Shown: positions 1 through 5,430 of the stretch, piece after piece
Layout of the letters: each line of letters starts with the position of its first letter
Numbering within the stretch: the first letter of the stretch is position 1
The notes under the pieces: model-generated
What the model saw: the letters and a program-made list of their open reading frames with translations, nothing else
Told to the model about the DNA's origin: nothing
Database searches by the model: none
From: Desulfuromonadaceae bacterium
Lineage (GTDB): Bacteria > Desulfobacterota > Desulfuromonadia > Desulfuromonadales > Desulfuromonadaceae
Direction of reading: 5' to 3'
Length of the DNA: 5,851 bases
Assembly: GCA_027065245.1 (NCBI GenBank)
Contig: JAMOOS010000332.1
Coordinates: forward strand, 1-5,851
Made by a program: the position numbers and the translations under genes

Positions 1-133
1 CACTAATTTTTACCAGCCTCCTGATAAACAGGTAGGCGCAACTGAACCCGGCCAGATACATAAGACCATACCAGCGTACCGCCAGCGGCCCGATGTGGAT
101 AGCTACCGGATCAATGTTTGGATAATGCAACAT
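1..133 (-). CDS. lgt: Prolipoprotein diacylglyceryl transferase, N-terminal 44 codons (runs off the window)
   Basis: Lgt is an inner-membrane enzyme that moves the diacylglyceryl group of phosphatidylglycerol onto the lipobox cysteine of prolipoproteins, the first step of lipoprotein maturation. Translation from the ATG at 133-131 gives a peptide beginning MLHYPNIDPVAIHIGPLAVR, followed by WYGLMYLAGF. This matches the Lgt N-terminus, in which an (F/Y)P..DPV segment and a GP(L/V)A..WYGLMYL.GF segment lead into the first membrane helix. The frame is open to base 1, so the catalytic histidine and arginine regions lie outside the window. The start lies inside the 3' end of the pseudouridine synthase gene, a 23-base overlap in a different frame. 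Only a modest AGGA lies about 10 bases upstream, so translational coupling is likely. I am confident of the family; the exact start is slightly less certain. Confidence 0.9.
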   Translation of the reverse strand, partial: MLHYPNIDPVAIHIGPLAVRWYGLMYLAGFSCAYLFIRRLVKIS

Positions 134-1073
134 GGCGGGGAAATCCTGTTTCGGTTAGAAAGGCGGTAAAATCATCGGCCAGCGGCGCGACAAAGCAGCA
201 GCGCCGTTTTTCAACGGGATGGTCTATAATCAGCTCGGCAGCGTGTAACATGGTACGTGGTACGCCGTCAGCGCCGTTACCATAACGCTCATCACCAACC
301 AGGGGAAATCCAGCCTCGGCAAAATGAACACGAATCTGATGCATGCGGCCAGTAGGTATTATCACTTCCATCAGCGAATATTCGTCGGCACTGTGCAGCA
401 GACGATAGCGGGTTACCGCCTCCTTGCCACCGTGTTCCACGCTCTTCATCTTGTTAGTGGCGCGATTGCGGGCCAGCAGAGAGCGAAACTCCCCTTCCGG
501 CTCAGGAACACCGTGCACCAGCGCCAGGTAACGCTTGACCACATCGTGGGCGGCAAATACGCTACTGAGCGGTTTATGCGCGCGTTGATGAATAGACATC
601 AGCATCACACCAGAGGTATCCCGATCCAGACGCTGCACCATGCCCAGGCTGGGGCGTAACATCGGTTTGTACGGATCACGCAACCATTCCAGCGCCGCCG
701 TGTACACCGTCCCTTTATAACGCGCCGGGGTCGGCTGCGATTCCACCAGCGGCGGTTTGTCGATCACCAGCAGATAACGATCCTGAAAGATGATATTCTC
801 AGCACTAATAACAAACGGCTCCAGGGGAAATCCGTCCAGATAGATCTCGATACCATCGCCACCGGCAGCACTGGCAGCACACTTGCGCACCCGCCGCCCA
901 TTGACATGCACGGCCCCTAGTTCAATCAGTTTGCGACAGTGACTGCGTGACAACTCCTCGGCAAGAGCCGGGATAACCCGGTCCAGCCGCTGCGGCGACT
1001 GGGTATACGGTACCGCCAGGCGTATCACCCGGCGGCGTTGCCTAACGTCACTGCCAGCAGCAGTCATCAGCAT
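111..1073 (-). CDS. RluA-family RNA pseudouridine synthase with N-terminal S4 domain
   Basis: This is a cytoplasmic enzyme that isomerises uridine to pseudouridine, probably in 23S rRNA; the target base cannot be told from sequence. Counting 320 residues from the ATG at 1073, residues about 28-80 form an S4 RNA-binding domain (QRLDRVI, later VHVNGRRV). The catalytic domain follows, with D150 in QRLDRDTSG as the predicted nucleophile and the TGRMHQIRVH motif at 241-250. The C-terminal TMLHAAELIIDHP segment is also typical. Length fits RluC/RluD-type enzymes. Two family positions are unusual: the usual HRLD reads QRLD, and the usual KP.G segment near residue 106 reads KPPL. The in-frame ATG at 1067 may be the true start, because GAGG at 1079-1076 is 8 bases from it but only 2 from the first ATG. 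The gene starts 14 bases after the thioesterase stop and overlaps lgt at its end. Confidence 0.92.
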   Translation of the reverse strand: MLMTAAGSDVRQRRRVIRLAVPYTQSPQRLDRVIPALAEELSRSHCRKLIELGAVHVNGRRVRKCAASAAGGDGIEIYLDGFPLEPFVISAENIIFQDRYLLVIDKPPLVESQPTPARYKGTVYTAALEWLRDPYKPMLRPSLGMVQRLDRDTSGVMLMSIHQRAHKPLSSVFAAHDVVKRYLALVHGVPEPEGEFRSLLARNRATNKMKSVEHGGKEAVTRYRLLHSADEYSLMEVIIPTGRMHQIRVHFAEAGFPLVGDERYGNGADGVPRTMLHAAELIIDHPVEKRRCCFVAPLADDFTAFLTETGFPRHVALSKH

Positions 1074-1087
1074 CGCCTCACGGCCAA

Positions 1088-1480
1088 TCAGGCGTCCAGC
1101 ACATGCTTATCGAGGACAAAACAGGTAAACTCACCCTGGAAAACTGTTTTTTCCCCAACCTTAACATGACACTCAACCTGACGCTTGCGGCCATTGTCTG
1201 CCACCACCACCGCTGTGGCAACAGCCACATCACCGACAGTAACCGGTGCAAGAAACTTGCTTTGTGCCGCGCCCAACACCACGTTGGGATCGTTGACTGC
1301 CAGCATGGCGGCATAATCTGCCAGGCCGAAAATAAAACCGCCATGAACCAGGCCGCGTTCGTCTGCCGCCATTTCGGCCAGTGTCAGCAGCGATGCCTGA
1401 GCCTTGCCTGGCGTAAGCTCGTCGGCACGGCCCACCAGCCTGGTCGATATATCTGGATGTGTATTTATCTTGTCTGCCAT
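1088..1480 (-). CDS. PaaI-type hotdog-fold thioesterase
   Basis: This 130-residue protein matches the small hotdog-fold thioesterases of the PaaI group, which hydrolyse acyl-CoA or aryl-CoA thioesters in the cytoplasm. The signature is LVHGGFIFGLADYAAM at residues 44-59. It corresponds to the HGG....LAD segment of E. coli PaaI, whose aspartate (D61) is catalytic; the equivalent here is D55. A second strand block, SKFLAPVTVGDVAVA, is the usual hotdog strand that follows the central helix. Nothing in the sequence or the neighbours identifies the substrate, so housekeeping removal of stalled acyl-CoAs is only a guess. The start is well supported: AGGAG at 1490-1486 lies 5 bases upstream of the ATG and overlaps the ihfB stop codon, leaving an 8-base gap. 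No paa or other catabolic genes are nearby, so the paaI symbol is not assigned. Confidence 0.88.
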   Translation of the reverse strand: MADKINTHPDISTRLVGRADELTPGKAQASLLTLAEMAADERGLVHGGFIFGLADYAAMLAVNDPNVVLGAAQSKFLAPVTVGDVAVATAVVVADNGRKRQVECHVKVGEKTVFQGEFTCFVLDKHVLDA

Positions 1481-1485
1481 ATCAG

Positions 1486-1491
1486 CTCCTA
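1486..1491 (-). promoter_or_regulatory. Thioesterase Shine-Dalgarno merged with the ihfB stop codon
   Basis: The minus-strand hexamer TAGGAG contains the ihfB stop TAG (1491-1489) and the AGGAG ribosome-binding site of the thioesterase, 5 bases before its ATG at 1480. The arrangement repeats that at the sppA-ihfB junction. It fixes the thioesterase start and implies co-transcription with ihfB. Confidence 0.75.
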
Positions 1492-1770
1492 ACTGGCGTC
1501 CACCCGTTCACGCAGTTCTTTGCCGGTTTTGAAAAACGGCGTTTTTTTGCATGGAATCGAGATGAGTTCGCCACTTTTGGGATTACGCGCCTGGCGCGCC
1601 TCACGGTTGCGGATAGAAAATGAGCCAAAGCCGCGAATCTCCACCCTGTCACCATTGGCCAGCGCTTCACTGATACTGGAAAAAATGGTATTCACCACCA
1701 GTTCCGACTCGCGCTTGTTCAACTCTGTATCAAATTCCATCAGTTTTTCAATCAATTGGCTCTTGGTCAT
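1489..1770 (-). CDS. ihfB: Integration host factor beta subunit (HU/IHF family DNA-bending protein)
   Basis: IHF beta pairs with IHF alpha to bind and sharply bend specific DNA sites in nucleoid organisation, sigma-54 promoter activation and recombination. The 93-residue protein starts MTKSQLIEKL, nearly the same as E. coli IhfB. It carries the family signature GDRVEIRGFGSFSIRNREAR (residues 40-59) and RNPKSGE with the intercalating proline at P64, the same position as in E. coli. The C-terminal FFKTGKELRERV helix is also conserved. The resemblance is clearly closer to IhfB than to HU, although a divergent HU-type role cannot be excluded from sequence alone. Context supports it, since ihfB follows rpsA in E. 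coli too. The start has GAGGA at 1782-1778, 7 bases from the ATG, and that Shine-Dalgarno contains part of the sppA stop codon, suggesting coupled translation. The gap to sppA is 10 bases. Confidence 0.93.
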   Translation of the reverse strand: MTKSQLIEKLMEFDTELNKRESELVVNTIFSSISEALANGDRVEIRGFGSFSIRNREARQARNPKSGELISIPCKKTPFFKTGKELRERVDAS

Positions 1771-1777
1771 CGCTATA

Positions 1778-1783
1778 TCCTCA
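1778..1783 (-). promoter_or_regulatory. ihfB Shine-Dalgarno merged with the sppA stop codon
   Basis: On the minus strand the hexamer TGAGGA holds both the TGA stop of sppA (1783-1781) and the GAGGA ribosome-binding site of ihfB, 7 bases ahead of its ATG at 1770. A ribosome ending sppA would sit directly on the ihfB initiation site, which fits translational coupling. The sequence is seen directly; the coupling is inferred. Confidence 0.75.
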
Positions 1784-2674
1784 ATTTTCTGTCGGTCGCC
1801 ACATCAACTGCACTGCGGCACCGTTATCCATCGTTGTCAGTTGCTGCAAATGAGATAATGACTTTTCTACAAAGTAATCTATGAGAGCGCCACGCGGCTT
1901 CTCCGGATAAACCACCTCCGGCTTGCCACTTATACCGACTCTTTTGGCCACCGCGGCAATGGTGGCGTGTAGACCACCCAGTTCATCGATCAGACCAAGT
2001 TCTTTCGCCTGACGGCCAGTGTAGATGCGACCATCGGCGAGTGCGCGCACCCTCTTTTCCGGCAGATGCCTTCCCGCACTTACCGCGCCGACAAACTGAC
2101 CGTAAACATCGTCGATAAGCTCCTGAAGCAGTTTTTTCTCCTCAGCTGTCATCTCGCGCATGGGCGAGCCAATATCCTTGTGGACACCACTCTTGATAAC
2201 CCGACTTTTAAGGCCGATCTTGTTCATCAGCTTCATCACGTTGGTAAATTCCATAATGACGCCGATGCTTCCGGTCAATGTGCCGGGATTGGCAAATATT
2301 TTATCCGCCGCCACAGCAATGTAATAGCCACCGGATGCCGCCACCGAACCCATGGACACGTACACCGGCTTTTTTTTGCCGATCCGTTTCACCGCGTCAT
2401 GAATCTCCTGCGATGGCCCGACACTGCCACCTGGTGAGTCGATACGGATCACAATGGCACGAACCTTCCGATCCTCGGCAAACTCATCCAGCTTGTCGAT
2501 GGTATCTCGTGCCGTAACAATCGGTCCCAGCACCTCAACCACGGCAATTTTGTCGCCACCGGCCAACAACCGGGTAGCGCCACGACCTTTACCAACCACC
2601 AGCACCACCGCTACAAACAACACCATAACCGCCAGCAAAAACACCGCTGCCCACACAAATGGCCGTTTTTTCAT
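1781..2674 (-). CDS. sppA: Signal peptide peptidase SppA, short (single-domain) form
   Basis: SppA is a membrane-anchored serine/lysine protease that degrades signal peptides left after protein export. From the ATG at 2674 the protein has 297 residues, starting MKKRPF. A single hydrophobic membrane segment spans residues about 7-27, and the peptidase S49 domain lies outside the membrane. Predicted nucleophile is S114 in SVAASGGYY. The general base is probably K166 in HKDIGSP, since the 52-residue spacing equals that of B. subtilis SppA (S147/K199). RIDSPGGSV (77-85) and TGSIGVI (134-140) are also typical. Length matches the short Bacillus-type form rather than the doubled ~600-residue E. coli form. 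An upstream in-frame TTG at 2692 would add six residues but lies in the terminator U-tract. The ATG is preferred because it begins the usual Lys/Arg-rich stretch before the membrane helix and has GGGG 5 bases upstream. Expression probably depends on terminator read-through or a local promoter. Confidence 0.92.
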   Translation of the reverse strand: MKKRPFVWAAVFLLAVMVLFVAVVLVVGKGRGATRLLAGGDKIAVVEVLGPIVTARDTIDKLDEFAEDRKVRAIVIRIDSPGGSVGPSQEIHDAVKRIGKKKPVYVSMGSVAASGGYYIAVAADKIFANPGTLTGSIGVIMEFTNVMKLMNKIGLKSRVIKSGVHKDIGSPMREMTAEEKKLLQELIDDVYGQFVGAVSAGRHLPEKRVRALADGRIYTGRQAKELGLIDELGGLHATIAAVAKRVGISGKPEVVYPEKPRGALIDYFVEKSLSHLQQLTTMDNGAAVQLMWRPTEN

Positions 2675-2690
2675 CCGCACCCCGCGCAAC

Positions 2691-2726
2691 AAAAAAAGCC
2701 CCTGCTACCAAAGCAACAGGGGCTTT
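2691..2726 (-). terminator. Rho-independent terminator after rpsA
   Basis: On the minus strand an inverted repeat forms a 14-bp stem. The arms are 2726-2713 (AAAGCCCCTGTTGC) and 2708-2695 (GTAGCAGGGGCTTT), with two G-U pairs near the TTTG loop. It ends in a run of seven T at 2697-2691. The rpsA stop codon is only 17 bases upstream of the hairpin. This is a textbook intrinsic terminator for rpsA. On the plus strand the arm ends in AAA and is followed by only three T in a row (2724-2726), so action in that direction is weak at best. It sits just ahead of sppA, so it may work as a partial terminator (attenuator) within the operon. Confidence 0.87.
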
Positions 2727-2743
2727 ACTTATCAGACGTTCAG

Positions 2744-4489
2744 TTAGTTTTCGCTGTTTTCAAACGCCCCTTGCAGCAACTCGCCCAAACTGGAGGTTGC
2801 CTTCTTCTGGGCGCCGATAAAGGCGTCAACTTCTGCCTTTTCCTTACGCTCAGACAGGTGTTTGATAGACAGGGCAATTTTATGCTCGTTGGTGTCAACA
2901 TGCAGAACCACCGCCTCAAGCTCATCACCAACCTTGGCGAAATCTTTGGGAGAATCCACCTTCTCTTTGCTGATTTCAGAGACGTGAATCAGACCCTCGA
3001 CACCCTCTTCCACTTCGACAAAGATACCGAACTCGGTTACCGAAGTAACCTTGCCGCGGATAATGGTACCCGGAGCGTACTGCTCGGGAATAATCTGCCA
3101 CGGATCCTGGTTGAGTTGCTTAACACCAAGTGAGAAACGCTCGTTGTCGCGGTCGATATTGAGAACCACCGCCTTGACCAGATCGCCCTTTTTGTACAGC
3201 TCGGAAGGATGCTTGATCCGCTTGGTCCACGACAGATCAGAGATATGCACCAGGCCGTCGATACCTTCGTCAACACCGACAAAAATACCAAAGTCGGTGA
3301 TATTCTTCACCTGGCCTTCGATGATAGTACCGGCGGGGAACTTCTCGCCGATCACATCCCACGGGTTGGGCTCAACCTGCTTCAGGCCCAGGGAGATGCG
3401 GCGGTTGTCGGTATCCATGGCCAGAACCACAGTCTCAACCTCATCGCCGATGGAGAGAATCTTGTTGGGATGCTTTATCCGCTTGGTCCAGCTCATCTCG
3501 GAGACGTGAATCAGACCTTCTACGCCTTCTTCCAGTTCAACAAACGCACCGTAATCGGTCAGGCTGACCACCTTGCCGGTAACGCGGCTCTCGGCAGGAT
3601 ATTTATCGGCAACACTCAACCACGGATCGGGTGTGATCTGCTTGAGACCGAGGCTGACGCGCTCTTTTTCACGGTCGAACTTGAGCACCTTGACGCTGAT
3701 GCTGTCGCCCACGGCCAGAATATCGGACGGATGAGACACACGCCCCCACGACATATCGGTGATATGCAGCAGGCCGTCGATACCGCCCAAGTCGATAAAC
3801 GCGCCATAGTCGGTGAGGTTTTTGACCACCCCATCAACCACCTGACCCTCTTCGAGAGTTTTAAGCGTTTCGCTGCGCTGACTTTCGCGCTCGCTTTCAA
3901 GCAGCACCCGGCGGGACAGAACGATATTACCGCGCCGCTTGTTAAGCTTGATGATTTTAAATTCAAAGGTTTCGCCGATCAGTTTGTCGAGATTGCGTAC
4001 CGGACGCAGATCCACCTGAGAACCGGGCAAAAAGGCGTTGACACCGATATCGACGGATAAACCACCTTTGATACGAGAGATAATCCGTCCCTCGACAATG
4101 GCATCCTCTTCCAGTGCGTTCCATACCTTCTGGCGATCAGCCTTCTCTTTTGACAGGCAGATCAAACCACTTTCGTTCTCGGCGCGCTCAAACAGTACGT
4201 CGATCTTGTCACCGACATTGAGCTCTGCCGGTGTGCCATCGGCTGCGGCAAACTCAACCAGAGGGATAACACCCTCAGACTTGTAGCCGACATCAACTAC
4301 TACCGAATCGGGATTGACCTGTACGATCGTACCTTCGACAACATCACCCACGGCCAGATTGCCCTGCAGGCTGTTCTCGAACATCTCTTCGAAGCTTTCG
4401 TCACCGAACTCTTCATCCATCTCGTCTGTCAGTTCTTCATCCATCAGATCGAGATCTTCCGTGTTACCAGTTTCTTTGTTTTCAGACAT
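2744..4489 (-). CDS. rpsA: 30S ribosomal protein S1, six S1 domains
   Basis: S1 binds mRNA on the 30S subunit and helps unfold and dock structured messages. The 581-residue protein has six S1 (OB-fold) repeats at about 48-115, 130-195, 215-284, 300-371, 387-458 and 474-545. Domains 3 to 5 carry conserved blocks such as LTDYGAF, LLHITDMSW and RVSLGLKQ. The first two domains are the divergent ribosome-binding type, as in E. coli S1. Two differences from E. coli stand out. The N-terminus begins with a strongly acidic stretch of about 40 residues (18 Asp/Glu, one Lys) that includes SFEEMFENS. Domain 6 also keeps the canonical pattern TEFGIFVEV...GLIHVSEIS rather than being degenerate. The ATG at 4489 follows AGGGGG at 4506-4501 with a rather long 11-base spacing. 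A hairpin-rich leader lies upstream and a strong terminator downstream, consistent with an abundant, separately controlled product. Confidence 0.97.
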   Translation of the reverse strand: MSENKETGNTEDLDLMDEELTDEMDEEFGDESFEEMFENSLQGNLAVGDVVEGTIVQVNPDSVVVDVGYKSEGVIPLVEFAAADGTPAELNVGDKIDVLFERAENESGLICLSKEKADRQKVWNALEEDAIVEGRIISRIKGGLSVDIGVNAFLPGSQVDLRPVRNLDKLIGETFEFKIIKLNKRRGNIVLSRRVLLESERESQRSETLKTLEEGQVVDGVVKNLTDYGAFIDLGGIDGLLHITDMSWGRVSHPSDILAVGDSISVKVLKFDREKERVSLGLKQITPDPWLSVADKYPAESRVTGKVVSLTDYGAFVELEEGVEGLIHVSEMSWTKRIKHPNKILSIGDEVETVVLAMDTDNRRISLGLKQVEPNPWDVIGEKFPAGTIIEGQVKNITDFGIFVGVDEGIDGLVHISDLSWTKRIKHPSELYKKGDLVKAVVLNIDRDNERFSLGVKQLNQDPWQIIPEQYAPGTIIRGKVTSVTEFGIFVEVEEGVEGLIHVSEISKEKVDSPKDFAKVGDELEAVVLHVDTNEHKIALSIKHLSERKEKAEVDAFIGAQKKATSSLGELLQGAFENSEN

Positions 4490-4515
4490 TAACCAAAGTA
4501 CCCCCTAGAATATTA

Positions 4516-4534
4516 CGTCCGCTGCCCGCGGACG
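4516..4534 (-). repeat. Hairpin B in the rpsA leader
   Basis: This is a perfect 7-bp inverted repeat, CGTCCGC and GCGGACG around a GGGCA loop on the minus strand, extendable by one G-U pair. Its 3' end is 9 bases before the AGGGGG ribosome-binding site. The Shine-Dalgarno itself stays outside the stem, so the structure would flank rather than mask it. Confidence 0.65.
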
Positions 4535-4536
4535 CT

Positions 4537-4552
4537 CACGGCCACAGCCGTG
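4537..4552 (-). repeat. Hairpin A in the rpsA leader
   Basis: This is a perfect 6-bp inverted repeat, CACGGC and GCCGTG around a TGTG loop on the minus strand. An alternative smaller fold pairs CCAC with GTGG over the same bases. No U-tract follows, so it is not a terminator. It lies two bases before hairpin B. Confidence 0.6.
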
Positions 4553-4590
4553 GACACGAACCCTATCACATGAAGGAAAAAAAACAAATA

Positions 4591-5430
4591 CTATTTTGCA
4601 ATTTTGCGCAGTCTTTCCACAACTTCGCTGATAATCCACTCCGGCGTGGAGGCACCGGCGGTTATACCGATGGAAGCGATATTATCCAGCCACGCCGGAT
4701 CGATATCGGCGCCCGTTTCGATATGAAACGTGTGCGGCTGGATAGCGGCACAGATACTCGCCAGCCGGGTGGTGTTGGCGCTGTTGCGGCCACCGATCAC
4801 CAGCATCAGATCCACCCGCCCGGCGATGGTGCGCGCCTCATCCTGGCGTACGGCGGTAGCATCGCAGATAGTATTAAATATGCGCAATTCTTTGCATTTT
4901 TCCAGCAAAATGGTGCTGATTTCGCGAAAGTTACCAAAAGATTGTGTCGTCTGCGCCACCAGGGCGATCTTGCGCTGTGCCGGAATAGCGGCAGCGGCGG
5001 CAGCGTCCGCTACCACCCACGCCTTGTCGGTCTGGGCATAGGAGACGATTCCCTGCACTTCGGGATGCTCCTGCTCACCGACAATCACCACCGCGTAACC
5101 GTCGGCGCTGGACTGCATGGCGTACTGCTGGGCTTTTTTTACAAACGGACAGGTGGCGTCGACAACCTGCAGTTGCTTGCGCCGCAGTTGCTCCTCCTCA
5201 CTGCGGGTGATGCCGTGGGAGCGGATAATCACCGTCTCCTCGTGCATGTCGGCGACATCGTGTACAACCCGTATCCCCTCCTGTTCCAGCTTGTTGACCA
5301 GTTGCGGCGAGTGGATAAGCGGCCCCAGCGAACAGATTTTCGGCGCATTTTCCGCCGCTTCAAAAGCCATGTTCACCGCCCGTTTGACACCAAAACAGAA
5401 CCCGGCGCTCTGCGCCAGCTCGATCTTCAT
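4591..5430 (-). CDS. ispH: 4-hydroxy-3-methylbut-2-enyl diphosphate reductase (IspH/LytB)
   Basis: IspH is a cytoplasmic iron-sulfur enzyme that reduces HMBPP to IPP and DMAPP, the last step of the MEP isoprenoid pathway. From the ATG at 5430 it has 279 residues. The three cluster cysteines are C12 (SAGFCFGVKRA), C94 (VDATCPFV) and C189 (NTICDAT). Substrate-pocket residues are also present: H40 (IHSPQ), H72 (RSHG), H122 and E124 (EHPEVQG), S217 and N219 (GGRNSANT), and S261 (AGASTPEW). All key positions are intact and the length is normal for a stand-alone IspH. A GTG one codon upstream is also open. The ATG is preferred because GGAGG at 5441-5437 is 6 bases from it, and it places the first cysteine at residue 12 as in E. 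coli. The ATG overlaps the cmk stop by one base (TGATG), so the two are probably translationally coupled. Confidence 0.96.
   Translation of the reverse strand: MKIELAQSAGFCFGVKRAVNMAFEAAENAPKICSLGPLIHSPQLVNKLEQEGIRVVHDVADMHEETVIIRSHGITRSEEEQLRRKQLQVVDATCPFVKKAQQYAMQSSADGYAVVIVGEQEHPEVQGIVSYAQTDKAWVVADAAAAAAIPAQRKIALVAQTTQSFGNFREISTILLEKCKELRIFNTICDATAVRQDEARTIAGRVDLMLVIGGRNSANTTRLASICAAIQPHTFHIETGADIDPAWLDNIASIGITAGASTPEWIISEVVERLRKIAK

Larger units (their letters stand above)
4490..4590 (-). promoter_or_regulatory. Structured rpsA leader (ispH-rpsA intergenic region)
   Basis: This non-coding interval is read on the minus strand. Right after the ispH stop comes a U-rich tract that includes eight T in a row (4584-4577). 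Two GC-rich hairpins follow (4552-4537 and 4534-4516). Then a short AU-rich stretch leads to the AGGGGG Shine-Dalgarno at 4506-4501 and the rpsA start. The U-tract precedes the hairpins, so this is not an intrinsic terminator for ispH. I looked for a sigma-70 promoter and found no convincing -35/-10 pair; TGATAG near 4570 is the best -10-like match but lacks a good -35 partner. A role in controlling S1 synthesis is plausible, since E. coli S1 represses its own mRNA through a structured leader, but that is inference here. Confidence 0.5.

Noticed and set aside
1103..1492. 129-codon plus-strand frame covering the thioesterase
   Set aside because: It is the antisense shadow of a well-supported gene; its Cys/His-rich translation resembles no known family.
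2370..2377. A8 run in sppA containing A_AAA_AAG in frame, the dnaX-type slippery heptamer
   Set aside because: A -1 shift would reach a TAA after about 23 codons and remove the catalytic serine. I saw no clear stimulatory hairpin or upstream Shine-Dalgarno. A Lys-Lys-Lys-Pro coding run explains it.
2726..2766. Possible sigma-70 promoter for sppA (TTGAAA with TGATAA in the rpsA 3' end)
   Set aside because: The spacing between the two elements is 23 bases, too long for a normal promoter, and the start site would fall in the terminator stem.
3209..4060. 283-codon open frame on the plus strand across rpsA
   Set aside because: It mirrors the repeated S1 domains, and its repeated motifs are the antisense of those repeats. 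No independent coding signal is visible.
4577..4590. U-rich tract after ispH as an intrinsic terminator
   Set aside because: No GC-rich hairpin immediately precedes it. The nearest stem (TCCAC/GTGGA in the ispH 3' end) is too far upstream, and the strong hairpins lie after the tract.
5134..5140. A7 run in ispH as a possible frameshift site
   Set aside because: It encodes the normal VKKA segment after the CPFV motif; both sides align to IspH in one frame, so there is no sign of a shift.
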